Assembly: GCA_023417315.1 (NCBI GenBank)
Contig: JAEZFW010000085.1
Span: 68,136 to 132,135 of the forward strand
Direction: 5' to 3'
Length of the DNA stretch: 64,000 nucleotides
Source: Pseudomonadota bacterium
GTDB taxonomy: Bacteria; Pseudomonadota; Gammaproteobacteria; Steroidobacterales; Steroidobacteraceae
The notes beneath the pieces were generated by a model. The model saw nothing but the letters and a program-made list of their open reading frames with translations, had not been told where the DNA came from and searched no databases. The position numbers and the translations under genes were made by a program. The first letter of the stretch is position 1; each line of letters opens with the position of its first letter. Positions 1-9,130 of this stretch are shown here, piece after piece.

Positions 1-2
1 CC

Positions 3-1247
3 CATTCGAACGCGCAGAAACCGCTTGGCGCTGCTCCCGAGTCGCCGCATGCGCTGCAATTGCAGCGAGGTTTCCCGCGTCTCACGTTCGATGCCCCGCT
101 GGAGGAGGAGTTCAAGCGTGCGCATCGCAGCGAGATCCTGCCGCAGATTCGTCGCAATCTGTGGTTGGGCATCGGGTTCTTGCTGGTATTCGCCGTGCTC
201 ACGCACCTGGTCCTCGCGCCCGCAACGAGCCAACAGCTGGACCTCATCCGTTTCGCGACCTTCGCTCCACTCCTGATTGTGGCGCTTGTCGTAGTGCACT
301 CGCGTTGGTACGAGCGCTTGTATCCGCTTGTGTCCTCGATCGGTGCGCCGCTTTTTGGAATGGGCGCAGTTGCCGTCGCCGTCATCGCCGCGAAGGACGG
401 AGTGAGCCTGCTGTCGGCTGTGATGCTCGTTACGATCTACATCTATTTCATGCTCGGCATGACTTTCTATCCTGCGGTCGTTGCCGCGGTCATCGTATTC
501 ATCGCCTATGCAGTGGCCGCTCAGATCGCCGAGCTTCCGACCGCACCGATGGTGATCGATCTGGCGGTCCTCGCCTTTACGAACGTGATCGGTGCGATCG
601 TGTGTTTCTCGCTCGAGCGGGCGAATCGCATGAATTTTCTCGAGGAGCGTCTGCTCATCGAAACCGCGAGCCGCGACGGGTTGACCGGCATCCACAATCG
701 CCGTTTCTTCGATGAGCATGTCGAGAAGATCTGGCCGCAGGCGATCCGCGAGCGCTCGGCGCTCGCCCTGTTGCTCGTCGATATCGACCATTTCAAGGCG
801 TACAACGATTGCTATGGCCACCAGGCCGGCGACGAGTGTCTTCGGCAGGTGGCCAGCTGTTTGAGTCGCGCGGCCCGCCGTCCGCTGGACGTGACCGCGC
901 GCTACGGTGGTGAAGAGTTCGCGATCGTGCTGTACGACGCTCGGCGCGAGCATGCCGAAGAGGTCGCTCAGCGAATCCGCAGCGGCATCGAAGCGCTCGG
1001 CCTCGAGCACGCCGCGACCCCAGCGCCGGGCAAGCGGCTCACCATCAGCATCGGCATCGCGTGCATCGAACCGGTTGCTGGCCGCACGCCTTATGGTTTC
1101 ATCCAGTTGGCAGACGAAGCGCTCTACGCTGCGAAGGAACGTGGCCGCAACTGCCTCGTCATCATGGACAAAGAATACGACCAGCTCACCACTGGCTCGT
1201 TCCGGCACGGCGAAGGTGGGGCGCCCCGGCTCGGCCCGGCTGTTTGA
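3..1247 (+). CDS. Membrane-anchored diguanylate cyclase (GGDEF), 5' end outside window
   Basis: Makes cyclic di-GMP from two GTP at the inner membrane. The N-terminal half is hydrophobic, with roughly five to six membrane helices. The C-terminal half is a GGDEF domain: the signature reads GGEEF (an active variant), with an RPLD inhibitory I-site exactly five residues before it, so both catalysis and product inhibition look intact. The frame is open to the left edge without a stop. A TTG at 60 is the first candidate start inside the window, but no convincing start or ribosome site is seen, so I treat the gene as 5'-partial. The membrane part probably senses something unknown; it is not a recognised MASE domain by eye. 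Confidence 0.85.
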   Translation, partial: HSNAQKPLGAAPESPHALQLQRGFPRLTFDAPLEEEFKRAHRSEILPQIRRNLWLGIGFLLVFAVLTHLVLAPATSQQLDLIRFATFAPLLIVALVVVHSRWYERLYPLVSSIGAPLFGMGAVAVAVIAAKDGVSLLSAVMLVTIYIYFMLGMTFYPAVVAAVIVFIAYAVAAQIAELPTAPMVIDLAVLAFTNVIGAIVCFSLERANRMNFLEERLLIETASRDGLTGIHNRRFFDEHVEKIWPQAIRERSALALLLVDIDHFKAYNDCYGHQAGDECLRQVASCLSRAARRPLDVTARYGGEEFAIVLYDARREHAEEVAQRIRSGIEALGLEHAATPAPGKRLTISIGIACIEPVAGRTPYGFIQLADEALYAAKERGRNCLVIMDKEYDQLTTGSFRHGEGGAPRLGPAV

Positions 1248-1505
1248 GTGCATCTGCGCCCCACGCGGTGGGCGCGGCAGCGAACCGATCGGAAGGTCGG
1301 ATCAGCTAGATTGATCGGCGAATCGACGGGACTCATTGCCGGAGCGCTTGCAGGCTCCGAGTCACCCGCTATGATCGCCCCCTCCCGGAAAGCCTGAGCG
1401 GGATCGATGCGTCGGGCACTTCCAGAAGACGATGTCGTGATGACTTCAGTTGTGCCTGCGGTCGGCCGCTCGACCGCGGGATTCATACGTCCTGCCGAGT
1501 AAGTT

Positions 1506-4500
1506 ATGTCCGAGCGTCGAATCAAGACTCTGCTGATCGCCAACCGAGGCGAGATCGCTATCCGAGTGATGAGAGCGGCAGCGGAGCTCGGGATTCGCAC
1601 GGTAGCGATCTACTCGCAGGAAGATCGATTCTCGCTGCACAGAATGAAGGCGGACGAGAGCTATCTCGTCGGAGCGGGCAAGTCGCCCGTTGATGCGTAT
1701 CTCGATATCGACGACATCATCCGCGTAGCGAAAGAGGCCCACGTGGATGCGGTTCATCCTGGTTACGGCTTTCTCTCCGAGAACCCGGGTTTCGCCGATG
1801 CATGCGCTGCGGCGGGCATCACCTTCGTCGGGCCAACGCCCGAGATCATGCGTCGGCTCGGCAACAAGGTGATGGCTCGCGAGCTCGCGGTTTCGGCCGG
1901 TGTGCCGGTCATGCCTGCAACGCCGCCACTGCCTCGCGATCATGCCGAGCTCGTGCGCCTGGCGCGCGAAGTCGGTTTCCCCGTGATGCTCAAGGCGAGC
2001 TGGGGCGGCGGTGGCCGCGGCATGCGCATCGTCGAGAACGAAAGCGACTTGAGGGACATGGTCGAGACGGCGCGTCGCGAGGCGAAGGCGGCGTTCGGTA
2101 ACGATGAGGTGTATCTCGAGAAGCTCGTTCGTCGCGCACGACACATCGAAGTGCAGCTGCTCGGCGATGCGCATGGCACGCTCGTCCATTTATTCGAGCG
2201 CGATTGCACCGTTCAGCGTCGCAATCAGAAAGTCATCGAGCGGGCGCCCGCGACGTTCTTCTCTGAAGAGCAACGTCAATCGTTGTGCGAAGAGGCGTTG
2301 AAGATCGGGCGCGCGGTGAACTATCTGAATGCGGGCACGGTCGAGTTCCTGCAGGACGCCGATACCGGCAAGTTCTATTTCATCGAAGTCAATCCGCGCA
2401 TCCAGGTCGAGCACACAGTCACGGAGGCCGTGACGGGCATCGATATCGTGCGCGCGCAGATACGGATCGCAGAGGGCGCGCGTATCGGCGCGCCCGATAG
2501 CGGCGTGCCGGAGCAGAAGGATATCCGTCTGAATGGCTACGCGATGCAGTGTCGCGTGACGACAGAAGATCCGGAGAACAACTTCATCCCGGACTACGGC
2601 CGCATCACCGCGTATCGCAGTCCCGCGGGCTTCGGCATTCGGTTGGATGCGGGCACCGCGTACTCGGGCGCGATCATTACCCGCTACTACGACTCGCTGC
2701 TCGTGAAGGTCACAGCGTGGTCACCGACCCCGCACGAGACGATCGCTCGCATGCATCGCGCGTTGTGGGAGTTCAGAGTGCGTGGCGTCGTCACGAACTT
2801 GCGCTTCCTCGATCAATTGATCATGCATCCGCAGTTCGCATCTGCGGAGTACACGACCAAGTTCATCGATCAGACCCCGGAGCTGTTCCGCTTCCCGCGC
2901 AAGCGCGACCGCGCAACACGGCTGCTCAATTTCATCGGCGATGTCATCGTCAATGGTAATCCAGAAGTCAAAGGTCGAGCTCGTCCGGCTCGGCTTGCGA
3001 TGCCGCGTCTGCCCAAGGTGCCGCTGACCGAGCCCAGCTCGGGCACGAAGCAGAAGCTCGATGAGCTCGGACCCGAGAGGTTCGCGCAATGGATGCTCGA
3101 GCAGCAGCGTGTGCTGATCACCGACACGACGATGCGGGATGCGCATCAATCGCTGCTCGCGACGCGCTTTCGCACGTACGATCTGAAGGCCATTGCGCCT
3201 TACTACGCGCAGCTTCTACCTGATCTCTTCTCCGTCGAGTGCTGGGGCGGAGCCACGTTCGATGTGGCCATGCGGTTCCTGTGGGAGTGCCCGTGGGAGC
3301 GTCTGCATGCCTTCCGTGAAGCCATGCCCAATCTGCTGCTGCAGATGTTGTTGCGTTCTGCGAACGCAGTGGGTTACACGAACTATCCCGACAACGTCGT
3401 GCAGTACTTCGTGCGGCAAGCCGCGAGCTCGGGAATCGATCTGTTCCGAGTGTTCGACTCGCTCAATTGGGTCGACAACATGCGTGTCGCCATCGATGCG
3501 GTCCGTGAGACGGGCAAGTTGTGTGAGGCCGCGATCTGCTACACGGGCAATCTGTCCGATCCGAACGAGAAGAAGTACGACCTCAAGTATTACGTGACGC
3601 TCGCGCAGGAGTTGAAGAAGGCGGGCGCGAATATCCTAGGCATCAAAGACATGGCCGGCCTTTGCCAGCCGCGAGCAGCCTACACACTCGTCAAGACGCT
3701 GAAAGAAGAAGTGGGCTTGCCTGTGCATTTTCATACGCACGATACGAGCGGGATCGCGGCCGCGAGCGTGCTCGCGGCGGTGGAGGCGGGTGCCGATGCG
3801 GTCGACGGCGCGATGGACGCGATGAGCGGGCTCACTTCCCAGCCCAATCTGGGGTCCATCGTCGAATCGCTGCGACACAGTCCGCGCGATTCAGGCTTGA
3901 ACGCCGAGAACCTTCGCGTGCTTTCCGGATATTGGGAGCAAGTGCGCCACTGCTATACGGCGTTCGAAAGCGATCTACGCTCGGGCGCCTCAGAAGTCTA
4001 TGTTCACGGCATGCCGGGCGGACAGTTCACGAATCTGCGCGAGCAAGCGCGCTCGCTCGGCATCGACGATGTGCGCTGGCCCGAGGTCGCGCATGCGTAC
4101 GCAAAGGTGAACGAGATGTTCGGCGACATCGTGAAAGTGACCCCCACGTCGAAAGTCGTGGGCGACATGGCGATCATGATGGTCACGAGCGGTTTGACGG
4201 CGGAGCAGGTGCTCGATCCCAACACCGAGATCGCATTCCCCGAATCGGTCGTGCAGCTCTTCCGCGGCGATCTCGGCCAAGCGTATGGCGGCTTCCCGAG
4301 CGTGCTTCAGAAGAAGGTGCTCAAGGGTGCGAAGCCGCTCACCGTACGTCCCGGTGAAGTGCTTCCGCCCATCGATCTGCAGAAAGCTCGCGCGGAGGCG
4401 GAGGCAAAGACGTGGCGCGAGATCACGGACGATGAGTTCGCCTCGTACTTGATGTATCCCAAAGTCTATCTCGACTATATGCAGAACCGGCTCGACTACG

Positions 4501-4955
4501 GCCGCGTAAGCGTGCTGCCGACGCCCTTATTCTTCTATGGGATGGAATCCGGCGCAGAGATCAGCTTCGACATCGATCGCGGCAAGACGCTCATCGTTCG
4601 TTTCGTCGCGGTCAGCGAAGCGCACGAAGACGGGACGCGCACCGTCTTCTTCGAGCTGAATGGCCAGCCGCGCTCGGTGAAGGTGCCTGACCGCACCCAT
4701 GTCGCGGTCAAGCCGCCACGTCGCAAAGCGAGCTCCGGCGATCCGACGCACGTCGGTGCGCCGATGCCCGGGACGATCGCGACTGTCGCAGTCGCTCAAG
4801 GAAGCAAAGTGTCGCGGGGCGATGTGCTCGTCACGATCGAAGCGATGAAGATGGAGACCTCCGTGCGCTCCGACCGCGATGGCACAGTCACCGAGGTGGT
4901 GACGAGTCCTGGCGAGATGGTGGACGCAAAGGATCTGCTGTTCGTCATCAACTAG
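1506..4955 (+). CDS. pyc: Pyruvate carboxylase
   Basis: ATP- and biotin-dependent carboxylation of pyruvate to oxaloacetate, an anaplerotic cytoplasmic enzyme. At 1149 aa it has the full single-chain architecture: biotin carboxylase (about 1-460, with HPGYGFLSEN and the EVNPRIQVEHTVTE motif), carboxyltransferase (about 535-810, opening TTMRDAHQSLLATR, with the metal-site FHTHDTSG), a PYC_OADA tetramerisation region, and a C-terminal biotinyl domain with EAMKMET, biotin Lys near residue 1115. The ATG at 1506 precedes a standard biotin carboxylase start (IKTLLIANRGEIAIRVMRA). It stands alone as a transcription unit and is followed by a repeat-arm element. Identity is secure. Confidence 0.97.
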   Translation: MSERRIKTLLIANRGEIAIRVMRAAAELGIRTVAIYSQEDRFSLHRMKADESYLVGAGKSPVDAYLDIDDIIRVAKEAHVDAVHPGYGFLSENPGFADACAAAGITFVGPTPEIMRRLGNKVMARELAVSAGVPVMPATPPLPRDHAELVRLAREVGFPVMLKASWGGGGRGMRIVENESDLRDMVETARREAKAAFGNDEVYLEKLVRRARHIEVQLLGDAHGTLVHLFERDCTVQRRNQKVIERAPATFFSEEQRQSLCEEALKIGRAVNYLNAGTVEFLQDADTGKFYFIEVNPRIQVEHTVTEAVTGIDIVRAQIRIAEGARIGAPDSGVPEQKDIRLNGYAMQCRVTTEDPENNFIPDYGRITAYRSPAGFGIRLDAGTAYSGAIITRYYDSLLVKVTAWSPTPHETIARMHRALWEFRVRGVVTNLRFLDQLIMHPQFASAEYTTKFIDQTPELFRFPRKRDRATRLLNFIGDVIVNGNPEVKGRARPARLAMPRLPKVPLTEPSSGTKQKLDELGPERFAQWMLEQQRVLITDTTMRDAHQSLLATRFRTYDLKAIAPYYAQLLPDLFSVECWGGATFDVAMRFLWECPWERLHAFREAMPNLLLQMLLRSANAVGYTNYPDNVVQYFVRQAASSGIDLFRVFDSLNWVDNMRVAIDAVRETGKLCEAAICYTGNLSDPNEKKYDLKYYVTLAQELKKAGANILGIKDMAGLCQPRAAYTLVKTLKEEVGLPVHFHTHDTSGIAAASVLAAVEAGADAVDGAMDAMSGLTSQPNLGSIVESLRHSPRDSGLNAENLRVLSGYWEQVRHCYTAFESDLRSGASEVYVHGMPGGQFTNLREQARSLGIDDVRWPEVAHAYAKVNEMFGDIVKVTPTSKVVGDMAIMMVTSGLTAEQVLDPNTEIAFPESVVQLFRGDLGQAYGGFPSVLQKKVLKGAKPLTVRPGEVLPPIDLQKARAEAEAKTWREITDDEFASYLMYPKVYLDYMQNRLDYGRVSVLPTPLFFYGMESGAEISFDIDRGKTLIVRFVAVSEAHEDGTRTVFFELNGQPRSVKVPDRTHVAVKPPRRKASSGDPTHVGAPMPGTIATVAVAQGSKVSRGDVLVTIEAMKMETSVRSDRDGTVTEVVTSPGEMVDAKDLLFVIN

Positions 4956-4967
4956 CCGCACGGCGGC

Positions 4968-5112
4968 GACGAGTGACACTCGGAACGGGTGACGAGCAAG
5001 AACGTACCCGTGACAGTGTCACGGTACTGACGGTGCTGCTGGTAGCGCGCTGTCATCGATAGCAGACACCGACCCTCTTGCCCGTCAACTCGTCACCCGT
5101 CACGCGTCACTG
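4968..5112. repeat. Inverted tandem-repeat element A (TGACGAG-type arms)
   Basis: Left arm about 4968-5000 is made of GTGACGAG-like units. Right arm about 5076-5112 is made of the complementary CTCGTCAC/CCGTCAC units. A central segment of about 75 bp carries its own small hairpin (around 5003-5026, CGTGACA / TGTCACG). It fills most of the gap between pyc and fixL and belongs to the family listed at the other gaps. Confidence 0.6.
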
Positions 5113-5185
5113 GTGACGGTGCAAGTCACCGCCACCTCACGCGCAGTTGCGCGACTTATGTCGCAACAGGGTTAGAATCCAGTGC

Positions 5186-6739
5186 ATGACGCTGTTGCGA
5201 GTCGCAGAACCGCAGGAAGAGCGCGCTCACCGGCTGGAACGTGAATTCCAGGCCGTGCTCGATGCCGCCGTCGATGCGGTCGTCCTGTTCGATCATGAGG
5301 GGCGCATCGAGCTGCTCAATCACGCCGGCGAGCGGATGTTTGGCTACAACGAACAGGAAGTGATCGGGCTCAAGGTGCACATCCTCTTGCCCGAGCCTTA
5401 TCGGTCTCAGCACGAAGATTATCTGCGCCATTACATCGAGCTCGGCGAGCCGCGCATCATCGGTATCGGTCGCGAGCTGCTCGCGAAGCGGCGCGACGGC
5501 AGCGAGTTCTATGCCGAGCTCGCGGTCGGTCGCGTGCAGGGAACCGATCCGCCGCGCTTCGTCGGGTTCATTCGCGATGTCACCGTACGCAGGAACGCGG
5601 AAGAGGCTCTGAGGCGCAGCGAAGCACAGCTCACGATCGCGCAAGAGATCGCGAATCTGGGCAACTATGTCGTGCACTTCGATAGTCACTACGAAGATTA
5701 CTGGTCGCCGCATCTGTATCGCGTGTTGGGTCGCAGATTCGGTGAGCCCTATGTGAGCGTGTATGACTACCTCGCACCGCTCGTGCATCCGGCCGACCGC
5801 GCCCGTTGGCAGCAAGCGCGTGAAGAGCTCGAAGCCGGTGCTCGTTCGGTAGACATCGAGTATCGCATCCACCATCCGGACGGATCCCTGCGCTACGTGC
5901 ACCACATTGCGCAGACGACACTGAATGCCGAAGGGCAGGTGCTGCGGCAGGTGGGGACGATCCACGACATCACCGATCGCAGGCGTGCCGAGGACGAGGC
6001 GCGTCAGATGCACGATCGTATCGCCCACTTCGGCCGCATCTCGACGATGGGCGAAATGGCCGCCGGCATCGCTCATGAAGTGAACCAGCCGCTCACCGCG
6101 ATTGCGACCTATGCGCAAGCCTGCCAGCGCTTGATCAGCACCGGCGATTTCTCGGAAGAGGAAATCGCCGAGGCGCTCTCGCACATCGGCGCGCAGGCGC
6201 TGCGTGCAGGCGAGGTGATTCGTCGGCTACGCACGTTCGTGAAGAATCGCGAGGTGCGCCGCGAGCTCATCGAAGCAAACCGATTGCTCGAGGACGTCCT
6301 GACGCTCGCCCAGACAGACGCACGGCACAATGGCGTGCATATCACGCTCGAGACCACCGCCGAGGCCTTGCAGGTGCAGGCAGACGCAGTGCAGATCCAG
6401 CAGGTGATCCTAAATCTGATTCGCAACAGCATCGATGCGATGCAGGGCGTGCCCGAGTCGCGGCGCCACATCGTGCTTCGCACGCACGTCGATGCCGAAG
6501 GTGACGTCGAGTTTATGGTGGCCGATAGAGGCCCTGGCATCGACCCCGCTGCGGCCGCCGATTTGTTCAATCCATTCTTCACGACCAAGCCCGGCGGAAT
6601 GGGCTTGGGGCTGTCGATCAGCCGTTCGATCATTCGCGCGCACGGGGGGAAACTGTGGTGTAGCGCAAATCCGGGCGGCGGCGCCCGGTTCTTCTTCACT
6701 CTGCCGGCAATAACGGCATCAGCAGGGAGTTCGCAATAA
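5186..6739 (+). CDS. fixL: FixL-like PAS sensor histidine kinase
   Basis: Soluble two-component kinase of 517 aa. A first PAS domain (about 20-135) matches the haem PAS of rhizobial FixL closely: RSQHEDY places a His (residue 76) where FixL has its axial haem His, and IIGIGR places an Arg (residue 96) at the distal O2-sensing Arg. The residues equivalent to the haem-propionate contacts are changed (Arg to His, His to Arg). A second PAS/PAC domain, a HisKA box (AHEVNQPL, His near 297) and a HATPase_c domain follow, with no membrane helix. ATG at 5186 is preferred to an in-frame TTG at 5147. It overlaps fixJ by one base (TAATG), so the two are translationally coupled. Confidence 0.85.
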   Translation: MTLLRVAEPQEERAHRLEREFQAVLDAAVDAVVLFDHEGRIELLNHAGERMFGYNEQEVIGLKVHILLPEPYRSQHEDYLRHYIELGEPRIIGIGRELLAKRRDGSEFYAELAVGRVQGTDPPRFVGFIRDVTVRRNAEEALRRSEAQLTIAQEIANLGNYVVHFDSHYEDYWSPHLYRVLGRRFGEPYVSVYDYLAPLVHPADRARWQQAREELEAGARSVDIEYRIHHPDGSLRYVHHIAQTTLNAEGQVLRQVGTIHDITDRRRAEDEARQMHDRIAHFGRISTMGEMAAGIAHEVNQPLTAIATYAQACQRLISTGDFSEEEIAEALSHIGAQALRAGEVIRRLRTFVKNREVRRELIEANRLLEDVLTLAQTDARHNGVHITLETTAEALQVQADAVQIQQVILNLIRNSIDAMQGVPESRRHIVLRTHVDAEGDVEFMVADRGPGIDPAAAADLFNPFFTTKPGGMGLGLSISRSIIRAHGGKLWCSANPGGGARFFFTLPAITASAGSSQ

Positions 6740-7365
6740 TGAGGGGAAACCAAAGCAGTGCACGGCCGACGATCTTTATCGTCGATGACGATGCGGCTGT
6801 GCGAGATGCATTGAAGCTGCTGTTGCGTTCGGTCGGCCAAGCGGTCGAAACGTACGCATCTGCGCAAGAGTTCTTGGACGCGTACAGCGAAGATCGGCCG
6901 GGTTGTCTCGTGCTGGATATACGCATGCCGGGCATGTCAGGGCTCGAGCTGCAGCAGAAACTGAACGAGCGCCATTCGATCTTGCCGATCATCTTCATCA
7001 CCGGGCATGGCGATGTGCCGATGGCGGTGGAGGCGATGCAGGCTGGCGCCGTCGATTTCATCCAGAAGCCGTTTCGCGATCAGGATCTCATCGACCGCAT
7101 CAACCAAGCGCTCGAGAAGGACGGCGCGAATCGTGCGGCTCTGGGCGAGCGCAACGACATTCGCCGGCGCCTCGATACGCTCACGCCGCGCGAACGCGAA
7201 GTGCTCGATCTCGTCGTGCATGGAAAAGCCAACAAGGTCATCGCCGGAGACTTGAAGCTGAGCCAGCGCACGGTCGAGATCCATCGCGCGCGCGTCATGG
7301 AAAAGATGCAGGCGTCCTCACTCGCACATCTCGTACGCATGGTGCTCGAAGTCGGACAAGTGTGA
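6739..7365 (+). CDS. fixJ: FixJ-family response regulator (REC-LuxR HTH)
   Basis: Transcription activator partnered with the preceding kinase. The receiver domain (about 10-125) has an intact acidic pocket (VDDD), phospho-acceptor Asp60 (LVLDIRMPGMSG), switch Thr (FITGHGD) and Lys (QKPF). The C-terminal NarL/LuxR-type helix-turn-helix (about 150-205) starts LTPREREVL and has the recognition helix around SQRTVEIHRARV. At 208 aa the length is typical of FixJ. The start codon overlaps the fixL stop. Targets are unknown; in the family they are low-oxygen genes such as fixK and terminal oxidases, none of which is in the window. Confidence 0.88.
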   Translation: MRGNQSSARPTIFIVDDDAAVRDALKLLLRSVGQAVETYASAQEFLDAYSEDRPGCLVLDIRMPGMSGLELQQKLNERHSILPIIFITGHGDVPMAVEAMQAGAVDFIQKPFRDQDLIDRINQALEKDGANRAALGERNDIRRRLDTLTPREREVLDLVVHGKANKVIAGDLKLSQRTVEIHRARVMEKMQASSLAHLVRMVLEVGQV

Positions 7366-7659
7366 CGCCCATCGCACGCCGCGCCGCCGCGGGTAGCCGC
7401 AATGTGAGTACGTCGGTACGGGTTTACGAGGCGCGCCTTACCGGTGAATACGCACGAGGATGCGAAGGTCCTCTCGCACCGCGCTGCGCGCTCGACCTTA
7501 AGTACAAGTGCGAACTTCTCGCTGGCGGAGGGCGGTCCAAAGATGTGCGCCCATGCGCGATGCGTTCACCGTTTCCCACGCCAGCCCAATCTCTCGTACG
7601 CCTGCGAGCGCGACCATCGACGCACTGCCGCTCACGTTTCCTTTTCAGCATGTCCTTCC

Positions 7660-8046
7660 GTGGCGAGCGCACGACCCATCGTTGCCGTGATCGAAGCGGA
7701 CGCAACGGATCGCCACACGCTTCGATCTCTACTCAGCTCTCTCGATGTCGATATTCATGACTTCGAGAGCGCCGAGAGCTACTTGGCCTCGAGCGGCGAT
7801 GGCCTCGGCTGCGTGATTACGAACGTGGCGCTGCCTGGCATGTCGGGCATCGAGCTCTTGCGACGATTACGATCGATGCACATCTGCCCGCCTGTCATTC
7901 TGCTCGGCGAGGAAGCGGATGTGAACGCCGCTGTGACTGCGATGAGGGAAGGTGCGGTCGACTTCATCGAAAAGCCGCGCGTCGATCTAGCGATCGTACG
8001 ACGCGTCGCCTACCTCCTGGATCACGCGCAGGGGCTGCGGCACTAG
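7660..8046 (+). CDS. Stand-alone degenerate receiver protein, FixT-like position
   Basis: Single receiver-fold protein of about 128 aa, closest to FixJ-type receivers (DFESAESYLAS, LPGMSGIELLRRL, VDFIEKP). Three of the conserved functional positions are altered. The acceptor Asp is Asn55 (CVITNVALPG), and the switch Thr is lost (GEEAD where FixJ has TGHGD). The acidic pair is reduced to E-A-D, while the Lys is kept. It therefore probably cannot be phosphorylated in the usual way. It sits downstream of fixLJ, the position of FixT in rhizobia and Caulobacter, where a receiver-like protein inhibits FixL; a similar role here is inference. The frame is open back to a GTG at 7444, but similarity starts only at the GTG at 7660. 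No good ribosome site was seen. Confidence 0.7.
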   Translation: MASARPIVAVIEADATDRHTLRSLLSSLDVDIHDFESAESYLASSGDGLGCVITNVALPGMSGIELLRRLRSMHICPPVILLGEEADVNAAVTAMREGAVDFIEKPRVDLAIVRRVAYLLDHAQGLRH

Positions 8047-8059
8047 CGCGAGCGCTAGT
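8042..8059. terminator. Hairpin between convergent genes
   Basis: Perfect 7-bp stem ACTAGCG / CGCTAGT with a 4-base loop. It overlaps the stop codon of the degenerate receiver and faces the end of the convergent DnaJ gene. There is no T-run, so a terminator role is tentative. Confidence 0.35.
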
Positions 8060-8096
8060 CGAGTCAACGGTCATTGTGCACAGAATGTGCGCACCC

Positions 8097-9044
8097 TTAC
8101 ATTCCTTCCCGCGGGTCGAACGGCAGCTCCTGCTTCATCTTCTCGAATAAGGCGCGCGCTTCGGGTGTCGTCGCCGGCGGTAGCACGATCTTTAGCACGA
8201 CATACTGATCGCCGGGTGTCGTGCCCGGCAGACCGCGTCCTTTCAAGCGGAGCTTCTGGTCTGACTTCGCGCCCGGTGGGATGCGCAGATCGACGCGACC
8301 CGCGAGCGTTGGAATTTGCACTGTCGCGCCGAGTGCCGCCTCCCATGGTGCGACTGGCAGAGTCAGCGTGACGTCGCGGCCTTCGACTTGGAACAGTCGA
8401 TGCGGTCGGAAGGTAATCTCCAGATATAGATCGCCGGCGGGTCCGCCTCCTGCGCCCGCGCTGCCCTGGCCTGCGAGGCGAATGCGCTGTCCTTCGACGA
8501 CGCCGGACGGAATCGTCACGCGCAGCGTACGCGGTTGGACCACGACACGCCCGTCATCGGCCAGTTGCGGGGATTTGATCTCGAGGGTTTGTGTCCCGCC
8601 GCGGTATGCATCCTCCAGATCGATCTGGATCTTCGCGACGTGATCTTCGCCGCTACGCGCAAATCCCGCACCTCTTCGCGGACCACGTTGCCCAAACGGA
8701 CTTCGCGATCCGAATAAGGATGCGAAGAAGTCGCTGAAGCCGCTGTCCTCATCGACTCCGCCGCCGAAGGTCGAGAATTCGAACCCCTTGCCCCAGTCGG
8801 GAGGCGGCCGGAATTCCTGACCCGAACGCCAGTTCGAGCCGAGTTGATCGTAAGCGGCGCGCTTCTCGGGGTCCTTCAAGACCTCGTACGCCTCCTGCAC
8901 TTCCTTGAAGCGATCTTCGGCGTTCGGTTCCTTGCTGACATCAGGGTGAAACTTCCGGGCCAGCCGCCGGTAGACGCGCTTGATCTCATCCTGGCTCGCA
9001 TCGCGGGCGACGCCCAGGATCTTGTAGTAGTCCTTGTAGTCCAT
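8097..9044 (-). CDS. cbpA: Curved-DNA-binding / DnaJ-type co-chaperone
   Basis: A 315-aa J-domain protein. The N-terminal J domain (DYYKILGV..., HPD motif in RKFHPDVS) stimulates DnaK. A Gly/Phe-rich linker follows (GGGVDEDSGFSDFFASLFG), then two C-terminal substrate-binding domains, without the zinc-finger cysteines of true DnaJ. This layout is that of CbpA. The ATG at 9044 (MDYKDYY) is preferred to a TTG 36 bases upstream because family members start there. Neither has a clear Shine-Dalgarno. No cbpM-like modulator gene follows. Confidence 0.9.
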   Translation of the reverse strand: MDYKDYYKILGVARDASQDEIKRVYRRLARKFHPDVSKEPNAEDRFKEVQEAYEVLKDPEKRAAYDQLGSNWRSGQEFRPPPDWGKGFEFSTFGGGVDEDSGFSDFFASLFGSRSPFGQRGPRRGAGFARSGEDHVAKIQIDLEDAYRGGTQTLEIKSPQLADDGRVVVQPRTLRVTIPSGVVEGQRIRLAGQGSAGAGGGPAGDLYLEITFRPHRLFQVEGRDVTLTLPVAPWEAALGATVQIPTLAGRVDLRIPPGAKSDQKLRLKGRGLPGTTPGDQYVVLKIVLPPATTPEARALFEKMKQELPFDPREGM

Positions 9045-9130
9045 AGCCAGGAGAACTAGGGCGTCCGTAATGAAAATCAAGGATCGCCGCCGCGTGCAAT
9101 CGCAACGGCGAGGGCGAATGCGCGATCAGC

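Noticed and set aside
1248..1505. Gap between the diguanylate cyclase and pyc as a regulatory RNA site
   Set aside because: Some short GATCGG/CCGATC pairs, but no stable or recognisable structure.
4984..5008. GGAAC-N16-CGTA, a near EcfG promoter before fixL
   Set aside because: It lies inside the left arm of repeat element A, and the last base of the -10 element differs; probably chance.
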